Assembly: GCA_036703315.1 (NCBI GenBank)
Contig: DATNPH010000096.1
Location: forward strand, 1 to 29,458
DNA: 29,458 nucleotides
Direction: 5' to 3'
DNA from: DATNPH01 sp036703315
GTDB lineage: Bacteria > Cyanobacteriota > Cyanobacteriia > Cyanobacteriales > Coleofasciculaceae
Part shown: piece after piece, positions 23,447 through 29,458 of the stretch
How positions within the stretch are numbered: the first letter of the stretch is position 1
Layout: each line of letters starts with the position of its first letter
The notes under the pieces: model-generated
What the model saw: the letters and a program-made list of their open reading frames with translations, nothing else
Database searches by the model: none
What the model was told of the DNA's origin: nothing
Made by a program: the position numbers and the translations under genes

Positions 23447-23475
23447 TTTAAAGGTTGAAAGTCATAACCTTTAAA
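23447..23475 (+). promoter_or_regulatory. hairpin between the ABC ATPase and permease genes
   Basis: TTTAAAGGTT (23447-23456) pairs perfectly with AACCTTTAAA (23466-23475) around a nine-base loop and is followed by GTTTTT. It could partly terminate or process the transcript between the two genes, setting a different dosage of ATPase and permease. Confidence 0.45.
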
Positions 23476-23530
23476 GTTTTTAAACGGCTAACCTTCACCC
23501 CTATTCGTATCATCTGGAGGGACTGTATAA

Positions 23531-24331
23531 ATGGGTGTAATTATCAGCAATATTGCGGCGATTTTCCGCAAGGAATTGCAAGGCTATTTTGCTTCACCTC
23601 TAGCGTATGTGGTTGCGGGTATCTTCTGGTTACTGTCTGGCTTCTTTTTCGTGACAGTTCTCTTGGGCCCAGAAGGTATCATTCAACAAGTGGCGCTACG
23701 TGATCAGCAAGGTGTGCCAGCGCCTCCGATAGATGTCGCCTATGAATTTTTGCGCTTTTTCTTGGGTGTCATGGGGTCACTTGCATTATTTGTGCTACCG
23801 ATTCTATCCATGGGACTTTATGCAGAGGAACGCAAGCGTGGGACGTTGGAGTTATTAGCAACATCACCGATGACTAACTGGTCGGTAGCCGTGGGAAAAT
23901 TGCTAGGTGTGCTAACGTTTTTTACCGTTATGGTGCTGCCCTTACTGGTTTATGAATCGATCGCTCTTAGTGCAGCCAATCCCCCAGTTCAACTCGCTGT
24001 GCCCTTCCTCGCTCACGCTGGATTAATCTTACTAGCTGCATCCATTCTCTCGCTAGGAATGTTCCTTTCCTCCTTGACAGATAGCTCAATTCTGGCAGCC
24101 ATCCTTACCTTTGCCCTGATTTTATTCCTCTGGGTTATTGATTTGATTGCCAAAAGCATTGGTGGCCCTGTGGGTGAAGCCTTGGGTCATTTGTCATTAC
24201 TAGCGAATTACAACAATTTGGTACAAGGCATTCTTGATACCAGCAGTCTAATTTTGTTTGCCAGCTACATTATTCTCGGAATATTTCTGACAGCTCAGTC
24301 TATCGACGCCCTGCGTTTCCAACGTTCTTGA
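23531..24331 (+). CDS. ABC-2 type permease (GldF-like)
   Basis: A 266-residue membrane protein of the ABC-2 family. The N-terminal FRKELQGYFASPLAYVVAGIFWLLSGFFFV is the typical opening of GldF-like permeases; about six membrane helices follow, including LALFVLPILSMGLYAEERKRGTLELLATSPMTNWSVAVGK, the coupling region that is highly conserved in the family. GGAGGG lies nine bases before the ATG. It pairs with the upstream ATPase. The GldG-like partner starts about 110 bases downstream, after a TTAGT-type repeat tract. Confidence 0.92.
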   Translation: MGVIISNIAAIFRKELQGYFASPLAYVVAGIFWLLSGFFFVTVLLGPEGIIQQVALRDQQGVPAPPIDVAYEFLRFFLGVMGSLALFVLPILSMGLYAEERKRGTLELLATSPMTNWSVAVGKLLGVLTFFTVMVLPLLVYESIALSAANPPVQLAVPFLAHAGLILLAASILSLGMFLSSLTDSSILAAILTFALILFLWVIDLIAKSIGGPVGEALGHLSLLANYNNLVQGILDTSSLILFASYIILGIFLTAQSIDALRFQRS

Positions 24332-24332
24332 A

Positions 24333-24441
24333 AGGAAACTCAACAGTCATTGGTTATTAGTCATGGGTCACTTGCTATTAGCTATTAGCTGAAGATTAAG
24401 GACTACTGATTAGTGACTGCTGACTACTGACACTGACTAAT
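24333..24441. repeat. short tandem repeat tract
   Basis: Units of ATTAGTCA, TATTAGC and GACTACTGA-like sequence (STRR kind) fill the gap between the permease and GldG-like genes. Confidence 0.5.
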
Positions 24442-26505
24442 ATGAAGACCATCAAAAGTAAGAAATATTTAAAATACCTGTTTTGGCTCGGTCCCATCCT
24501 GACCATCATGGGCATAACCGCCTATGCTGTCTCAAATCAATGGTCTGCGATCGCGTTGGGGTTGCTGATTGCTGGACTTGTGATCATTGGGTTATGGCTG
24601 ATATTTTTAGGCAGTTTAGCACCGGGGTTTTGGGGGCAGCGCTCCACCCAGGTAGGGACAAATGCCATTATCGCCACATTGGCAATGTTCGTGATTTTGG
24701 GGCTGATTAACTTTTTAGGAGTTCGCTATGTGCAGCGAGTGGACTTAACGGAAAATCAGATCTATACTCTCTCACCCCAGTCACAGCAAGTTGTGCGAAA
24801 TTTGCAGCAGCCGATGAAGGTTTGGGTATTTGACCCTAAACCTAACCCAGCGGATCAAGAACTGCTGAAAAATTACCGTCGGTATGGGTCGAATTTGGCT
24901 TATGAATTTGTTGATCCACAAGTCAAGCCGACGCTAGCTCAAAAATTTAATGTTCAATTACCTGGACAGGTTTACCTGGAATATGGCTCTAAGCGACAGT
25001 TATTGCAAACGGTAGGCGAAGGAGAACGTCTCTCGGAAATCAAGCTAACTAATGGCATCGAGCACGTAACAAGCGATCGCACTGACAAAGTTTACTTCCT
25101 TCAGGGTCATGGAGAACGACCCTTAGACCAAGTAGAAGGTGGACTCTCTCAGGCAGTCAGTTCTCTCAAAGACAAAAACTTCATCGCCCAACCGATCAAC
25201 CTAGCTGAGCGCTCAGAAGTTCCTGAAGATGCCTCCCTGGTTGTTGTTGCTGGTCCCAAGCGAGTGCTGTTTCCTGGAGAAGTTCAAGCCCTGAGGAATT
25301 ATCTCTTAAGTGGCGGCAGTGTGTTGTTGATGGTAGACCCAGAGGCAAACCCTGGTCTAGATAACTTACTGGCTGACTGGGGCGTTACTGTAGATCGTCA
25401 GATCGTAGTTGACGCATCAGGTCAAGGGCGTTCAGTTGGTCTTGGTCCAGCAACGCCACTGATAACCAACTACGGCAATCATCCAATCACAAAAGATTTT
25501 GGTCGCGGATTTTCCTTATTTCCACTAGCGCGACCTGTAGAAACAAAGCCAGTAGACGGCGTTAAGGAAACTCCCCTGGTACGTACCAATGAGCAGAGTT
25601 GGGGAGAGAGCAATCCTCAAAAGCAACCGCTTCAGTTTGATCCAAAAGAAGATCGCCCCGGTCCTCTAACGCTAGGTGTTGCCTTGAGTCGTAAAGCCCA
25701 ACCTCTATCGGCATCACCTACGCCAACAACTCAACCGAAACCAATTCCAGGAGCATCACCAACACCTACCGCTCAGGCTACATCTACTCCAGGAGCATCA
25801 CCAACACCAACAGCGTCAACGCCATCTACTCCAGGAGCATCACCAACACCAACAGCGTCAACGACATCTACTCCAGGAGCATCTCCTACGCCTACCGCTC
25901 AAGCGACATCCACTCCAGGAGCATCTCCTACGCCTACCGCTCAAGCGACATCCACTCCAGGAGCATCTCCAACACCAACACCAACACCAACACCAACACC
26001 AACACCAACAGCGTCAACGACATCCACTCCTGGGGTATCTCCTACGCCCACTGCTCAGTCTAAAGCTACTCCTGGGGCATCACCGACACCCACAGCGCAA
26101 GTGACGGCTACTCCTGGGATATCTCCTACACCAACAGCACGAGCGACATCCACTCCTGGGGCGTCACCGACACCTTCGCCAACTGGACAGCCACAGGCGT
26201 CACCTTCACCAGCAAATAAGACCAACAAAAAGACATCTGAGGCACGCCTAGTTGTCTATGGAAACTCGAATTTTGCGGCTGATGGTTGGTTCCAGCAGCA
26301 ACTTAATAGTGATGTCTTTCTCAACTCTGTCAGCTGGTTAAGTCAGCGAGATGAGCAAGCCCTTTCCATTCGCCCCAAAGAACCGAAAAACCGCCGCCTT
26401 AACCTGACGCCAGAGCAAGCCGCGACAATTGGTTGGGTTGCACTTGCGGTCATGCCCTTATTCGGCTTCACGACAGCGGGAGTGATGTGGTGGCTACGCC
26501 GTTAA
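24442..26505 (+). CDS. GldG-like membrane protein with large Pro/Thr repeat insertion
   Basis: A 687-residue protein of the GldG/ABC_transp_aux (PF09822) family. Two membrane helices near the N-terminus (about 12-32 and 70-92) precede the external domain with VQRVDLTENQIYTLSPQSQQVV, VYFLQGHGERPLDQ and LLSGGSVLLMVDPEANPGLDNLL. Residues 424-592 are about ten 14-residue units (GASPTPTAQATSTP type) encoded by 42-base repeats. The conserved domain then resumes with EARLVVYGNSNFAADGW and NSVSWLSQRDEQALSIRPKE, and a last membrane helix (IGWVALAVMPLFGFTTAGVMWWL). So a low-complexity, probably flexible stalk is inserted inside a conserved domain. It is the third gene of the ABC cluster. Confidence 0.9.
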   Translation: MKTIKSKKYLKYLFWLGPILTIMGITAYAVSNQWSAIALGLLIAGLVIIGLWLIFLGSLAPGFWGQRSTQVGTNAIIATLAMFVILGLINFLGVRYVQRVDLTENQIYTLSPQSQQVVRNLQQPMKVWVFDPKPNPADQELLKNYRRYGSNLAYEFVDPQVKPTLAQKFNVQLPGQVYLEYGSKRQLLQTVGEGERLSEIKLTNGIEHVTSDRTDKVYFLQGHGERPLDQVEGGLSQAVSSLKDKNFIAQPINLAERSEVPEDASLVVVAGPKRVLFPGEVQALRNYLLSGGSVLLMVDPEANPGLDNLLADWGVTVDRQIVVDASGQGRSVGLGPATPLITNYGNHPITKDFGRGFSLFPLARPVETKPVDGVKETPLVRTNEQSWGESNPQKQPLQFDPKEDRPGPLTLGVALSRKAQPLSASPTPTTQPKPIPGASPTPTAQATSTPGASPTPTASTPSTPGASPTPTASTTSTPGASPTPTAQATSTPGASPTPTAQATSTPGASPTPTPTPTPTPTPTASTTSTPGVSPTPTAQSKATPGASPTPTAQVTATPGISPTPTARATSTPGASPTPSPTGQPQASPSPANKTNKKTSEARLVVYGNSNFAADGWFQQQLNSDVFLNSVSWLSQRDEQALSIRPKEPKNRRLNLTPEQAATIGWVALAVMPLFGFTTAGVMWWLRR
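25711..26216 (+). repeat. 42-bp coding minisatellite in the GldG-like gene
   Basis: About ten units coding for GASPTPTAQATSTP or close variants (GASPTPTASTTSTP, GVSPTPTAQSKATP, GISPTPTARATSTP); one unit has a (TP) dipeptide run. Adjacent units differ mainly at third codon positions and at the AQA/AST choice, as after unequal exchange. Confidence 0.85.
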
Positions 26506-26682
26506 GAGGATGTCTCAAAAGTGCCCAACTGTATCTGATCTCCCCTAGCTCCTCATCCTCACTAAAGCTCCGGTCGCTCCGGCCTTGAAAAGGGGAATCA
26601 AACCTTTCAAAGTCCCTCTTTTTAAGGGGGATTTAGGGGAGTCTTCGACGGTACCTATTAACCTGCTAACCCACAACCCAAA
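26506..26682. repeat. interspersed repeat DNA before the DUF4340 gene
   Basis: Contains CTCACTAAAGCTCCGG, a TCCGGTCGCTCCGG palindrome and CTTTTTAAGGGGGATTTAGG, a C/G-rich repeat. The CACTAAAGCTCCGG...AAAGGGGAA part recurs at about 27925-27955. It separates the GldG-like gene from the DUF4340 gene by 177 bases. Confidence 0.5.
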
Positions 26683-27633
26683 ATGAAGCTACAGCGGACA
26701 ACTTTGATATTGTTAGGCACAGCAATATTACTAGGCAGTTTTGTGTATTTGCATGAAATTCAAGGTGCTCCACAGAAGGAGGCGGCTAAGACAACAAAGC
26801 AGCCAATCTTTTCTTTTAAAGAAGATCAGATTCAATTTGTGAGTATTAACCTTAATGAAAAGACTTTGGAATTTGAGCGAGTTACTGGGCAACAAACTAA
26901 TTGGCGGATGAAGACGCCCCAAAATGCCCTAGCCAGCAATGCATCTGTTGCCTTTTTGTTGAACTTGCTAGTCGAGGGAAAAAGCGATCGCTCTTTCCCT
27001 GTCCAAGCCAAGCAACTCCAAGAGTATGGATTAGATAAACCCTCGACAACCGTAACAGTAAAGCTAAAAAATCAACAAACTCATCGACTAATTTTAGGTA
27101 AACCTGATTTTAATCGCAGTTTCTTATATGCTCAGGCGGATCCATCAAGCCAGATGCCTCAGCAGAAAGTACTTTTAGTGCCGATAGACTTCCAGTATGC
27201 TGTAAATCGCCCAATGTCGGAATGGCAGTTCAAACAGGAAACCCCCCCCAGTCCTAAGCCTTCACCAAGTTCTGGGAGTTCGACACCCTCGCCAGTACCT
27301 AATACTTCTAAGCCTTCACCAACTCCAGACAATTCCAAGCCTTCACCGACTCCAAGGAGTTCTACGCCATCACCAGTACCCAACACTCCTAAGCCTTCAC
27401 CAACTCCAGAGAGTTCTAAGCCTTCACCGACTCCAGAGAATTCCAAGCCTTCACCGACTCCAAGGAGTTCTACGCCATCACCAGTACCCAACACTTCTAA
27501 GCCTTCACCAACTCCAAGGAGTTCTACACCCTCGCCAGCATCTAACACTTCTAAGCCTTCACCAACTTCTAACAGTTCTCAACCCTCACCAACTCCAGAG
27601 ACTTCTAAATCCTCACCAGCTGCTGATAGATAG
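26683..27633 (+). CDS. DUF4340 protein with long Pro/Ser-rich tail
   Basis: A 316-residue protein. An N-terminal membrane anchor (residues 5-25, TLILLGTAILLGSFVYLHEI) is followed by the DUF4340 core (about 40-185): FSFKEDQIQFVSINLNEKTLEFER, NWRMKTPQNALASNASVAFLLNLL, LQEYGLDKPSTTVTVKL and THRLILGKPDFNRSFLYAQ. From residue 188 to the end the sequence is almost only KPSPTPxxS and STPSPVPNT units, encoded by 27-base repeats, with higher-order copies. DUF4340 proteins commonly accompany GldG-like transport clusters. The tail has no counterpart in the DUF4340 domain as I know it. Fourth and probably last gene of the cluster. Confidence 0.87.
   Translation: MKLQRTTLILLGTAILLGSFVYLHEIQGAPQKEAAKTTKQPIFSFKEDQIQFVSINLNEKTLEFERVTGQQTNWRMKTPQNALASNASVAFLLNLLVEGKSDRSFPVQAKQLQEYGLDKPSTTVTVKLKNQQTHRLILGKPDFNRSFLYAQADPSSQMPQQKVLLVPIDFQYAVNRPMSEWQFKQETPPSPKPSPSSGSSTPSPVPNTSKPSPTPDNSKPSPTPRSSTPSPVPNTPKPSPTPESSKPSPTPENSKPSPTPRSSTPSPVPNTSKPSPTPRSSTPSPASNTSKPSPTSNSSQPSPTPETSKSSPAADR
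27244..27624 (+). repeat. 27-bp coding minisatellite in the DUF4340 gene
   Basis: Around a dozen units such as SKPSPTPDN, SKPSPTPRS and STPSPVPNT; blocks of about three units are themselves repeated. The DNA is rich in CCTTCACCAACTCCA and similar. It forms a long false open frame on the minus strand. Confidence 0.85.
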
Positions 27634-28024
27634 TTTCCAACAATCAGCTGCGGTACAAAAACAGTAGTATTGCTTGAGCGATCGCTCAATAAAGAGAGGG
27701 TTTTAAAGCTTGCTTGTGCAGCTATCTATATTAGACCTTTAGCACAAGTCAAAAAAGTTTATGAGAACTCCACAAATGGACACAGATAAATACAGATAGT
27801 CTTTTATTTTTCTGTATTTGTCTGCGTAGATTATTTCTACCAAGCTGGTCTAGCTCCTCTTATACCAATTTCCTTTTCAGATGCCACACTTTGCCCCCAA
27901 CCTCCGGACTTCGTCCCGCTGCGCTAGCACTAAAGCTCCGGCTTACAAAGGGGAAAGCCAGAAAAGTATTTGTAGCAAGTATTGAACAAATTAGTATTAG
28001 AACCCAGTGTTTTACAGACAATCT
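27634..28024. other. intergenic region with palindromes
   Basis: Holds a perfect palindrome around a HIP1 octamer (TTGAGCGATCGCTCAA, 27674-27689), an inverted repeat at 27780-27827 and a CACTAAAGCTCCGG repeat copy near 27930. It is the convergent gap between the ABC cluster and a minus-strand gene. No strong U-run terminator is seen. Confidence 0.5.
27780..27827. repeat. inverted repeat
   Basis: ACACAGATAAATACAGA and TCTGTATTTGTCTGCGT are inverted arms (15 of 17 positions) around TAGTCTTTTATTTT. This ACGCAGA...ACACAGATAAATACAG type recurs in cyanobacterial intergenic DNA. Confidence 0.65.
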
Positions 28025-28531
28025 TTAATATGGATTTCCACCGCCATATTCAGGAGCTGTTATGGGTTGAGTACCTCCGGGAATTTCTGGCGTCGCGCCA
28101 GGATTGATCATGGGTTGGTTACCTCCCGGAATTTCTGGCGTCGCGCCAGGATTGATCATGGGTTGGCTACCTCCCGGAATTTCTGGCGTCACGCCAGGAT
28201 TGATCATGGGTTGGCTACCTCCTGGCATCTCTGAGTTAGAGCTATCGCCAGCGCACCCAGTTGTCCATCCAGGAATCCTAACATTTTCTCTAGCAATAGC
28301 TTCTAGTTGCCCCCGATATAACGTGAGCTGTGAAGCATATTGTGGACCAGCAACTTTCTTCATCTGGTCTATAATCTGAATAGCACGCCCCCAGTCTTGA
28401 GTACATAAAGCTCGATTTAGCTGAGTATTGAGATTGGATTGAGCTAAGCTTGGACGAACTGCTGTTAATGGAATTAATTCTATTGCACCTACCAGTACTA
28501 CAGTTATTAAACCTCTGAGTTTCATAATCAT
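28025..28531 (-). CDS. secreted protein with Pro/Gly-rich 16-residue repeats
   Basis: A 168-residue protein with a signal peptide (KLRGLITVVLVGAIELIPLTAV, cleavage near PSLAQS). A helical part follows: LNTQLNRALCTQDWGRAIQIIDQMKKVAGPQYASQLTLYRGQLEAIARENV, with two cysteines in the mature protein (CTQDW, TGCAGD). The C-terminus has four copies of a 16-residue unit (IPGGSQPMINPGATPE type) encoded by 48-base repeats. No enzymatic motif is visible; a tetratricopeptide-like adaptor role for the helical part is a guess. The ATG at 28531 or 28525 follows GGAAGAG. It lies divergent from the porin gene. Confidence 0.82.
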   Translation of the reverse strand: MIMKLRGLITVVLVGAIELIPLTAVRPSLAQSNLNTQLNRALCTQDWGRAIQIIDQMKKVAGPQYASQLTLYRGQLEAIARENVRIPGWTTGCAGDSSNSEMPGGSQPMINPGVTPEIPGGSQPMINPGATPEIPGGNQPMINPGATPEIPGGTQPITAPEYGGGNPY

Positions 28532-28912
28532 CTCTTCCCTTACCTGCGAAAAATCTTTAAATTGGGGCTTTTAGGACTTAATAAAGTTTCCAAGTTCTAG
28601 CGTACATAGAGATATATAAGTCCTATAAAAAACTCTTTCAAACTTCTCATAACCGGGAATATCACTTTCTGATAAAAGTTAAGTCATGATGAAGTCCTGG
28701 TTAATTCTAGTTTAACAAATGCTTAGGTTGGATTCAGCATAAAATAAAGATGTAACTTCCTAATCTGTCATTAAATTAATGTCACTCAGCTACAGTTGAT
28801 AACCTATGTGGGAAAACTGAAAAAAAAGCCTGTATAGTAACTCCTAAATAGAGATTGTAGTTTTAGGAAGAACTATGCAGTTCTGTGTTAAAGGGTGTGA
28901 GGAGAAGAGAAA
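28532..28912. other. divergent intergenic region
   Basis: About 380 AT-rich bases between the secreted repeat protein and the porin. Near 28834 there is TATAGT in CCTGTATAGTAACTCC, a possible -10 box for the porin, which would give a 5' leader of some 70 bases. No good -35 box is at the right distance. GTGAGGAGAAG just before 28913 is the porin's ribosome site. Confidence 0.4.
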
Positions 28913-29458
28913 ATGTCACAACTAGTATGGAAATCTTTGATTGTTAGCCCAACTGTCTTGGGCGCAACGCTGTTAGTTTCTGCGGGTGCATTACGTGCCG
29001 CAGACTTGGCAAGCTTGTCGGCAGCTGATAGTGAAACGACTACGAAAACAGCCCAGACTCAAACGGCTGAGGCTCAAACCTCTGAAGTCCCTTCGCTAGC
29101 GAAGGATACTGTTACCTCTCGCGTGCCTACCACTGCCGCATCCAGTGCTCCAGCTGCTTTAACTACACCAGCACTTTCAAAAGCCGCGACACAAGCTTCA
29201 GCGGAACCAACAGGGGCAAAAGGAAAAGAACCTCACAAGGAAGCGATAGCCCCAAGTCAAAAGACTCAAGCAACGCCAGAAGCTGAAATTCCCGCTTCTA
29301 GGTGGGTGGCGCAAGCCACAAAAGCAACAGTTGCCCAACTCACCCCAGCCGCACCAACAAACACACAAAACGTAGTAGATCTAGGCAACAGCGACAACAC
29401 AAATGCCCTAGACCAAGTCACAAACGTCACCCAGCTGACAGATGTCAGACCAACAGAC
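28913..29458 (+). CDS. SLH-domain porin (SomA/iron-uptake porin/OprB type), N-terminal part
   Basis: The frame from ATG 28913 stays open to the window end (182 codons). It begins MSQLVWKSLIVSPTVLGATLLVSAGALRAAD, a signal peptide of the kind seen on cyanobacterial SLH porins (cleavage near ALRAAD). A long Ala/Thr/Ser/Gln-rich spacer follows, then TNALDQVTNVTQLTDVRPTD, the start of the SLH domain that in this family leads to WAFQALQSLVERYGC. These proteins are the main outer-membrane channels of cyanobacteria; iron and small-solute uptake is the family role. The ribosome site AGGAGA is strong. The beta-barrel lies beyond the window. The spacer before the SLH domain is unusually long. Confidence 0.85.
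   Translation, partial: MSQLVWKSLIVSPTVLGATLLVSAGALRAADLASLSAADSETTTKTAQTQTAEAQTSEVPSLAKDTVTSRVPTTAASSAPAALTTPALSKAATQASAEPTGAKGKEPHKEAIAPSQKTQATPEAEIPASRWVAQATKATVAQLTPAAPTNTQNVVDLGNSDNTNALDQVTNVTQLTDVRPTD

Noticed and set aside
25711..26216. CRISPR-like regular repeats
   Set aside because: Units are in frame, code for GASPTPTAQATSTP-like peptides and have no unique spacers.
27159..27548. 129-residue minus-strand frame with GVGEGLEL repeats
   Set aside because: It is the antisense of the KPSPTP minisatellite in the DUF4340 gene.

Overview
The window looks like a large-genome, probably filamentous cyanobacterium of the Coleofasciculus/Microcoleus/Oscillatoriales kind; the exact taxon is inference. 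Reasons: many HIP1 octamers (GCGATCGC) in and between genes, a BciB-type divinyl-chlorophyllide reductase, an SLH-type porin of the cyanobacterial outer membrane, an SLH/DUF1565 protein, short tandem repeat tracts of the STRR kind, and many small palindromic or MITE-like elements.

Layout. 1-1.25 kb: the end of one CDS, a palindromic MITE-like element and an alpha/beta hydrolase. 1.4-8.2 kb: mostly minus-strand genes. In transcription order these are rimB-like protease, rimK, a transmembrane Ser/Thr kinase with a repeat sensor tail, a small membrane protein and an LCP cell-wall ligase; a doubtful small ORF follows. 8.3-10 kb: a pentapeptide-repeat pseudogene split by a MITE, and bciB. 10.2-13 kb is the accessory zone: two tiny Gly/Ala-rich hydrophobic proteins, an HNH nuclease, a terminator, a 54-residue ribbon-helix-helix (RHH) gene, two arrays of TTACCC-type repeats at about 11-bp spacing, remnants of other genes, nested MITEs and a PD-(D/E)XK-like orphan. 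13.1-17.2 kb: a PAP2 phosphatase (minus), then a plus-strand run of GNAT acetyltransferase, an atypical PdxJ, a cupin and a divergent IF-3 followed by a good terminator. 17.5-21.6 kb (minus): Ap4A phosphorylase, a conserved cyanobacterial protein of unknown function and a six-SLH beta-helix protein. 22.4-27.6 kb (plus): a GldA/GldF/GldG/DUF4340 ABC-type cluster, the last two genes with large Pro/Ser/Thr repeat expansions. 28-29.5 kb: a secreted repeat protein (minus) and the first part of an SLH/OprB-type porin (plus), cut by the window end.

How genes may work together. RimB and RimK form a likely ribosome-modification pair (glutamate tailing of a ribosomal protein, and a retropepsin-like partner). 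The GldAFG/DUF4340 cluster is an ABC exporter-like module acting in the envelope, where the LCP, SLH and porin proteins also act. The most unusual parts are the mini-protein/HNH locus, the RHH gene with its repeat arrays, the atypical PdxJ cassette with the divergent IF-3, and the repeat expansions. No tRNA, rRNA, CRISPR array or intact insertion sequence was recognised.
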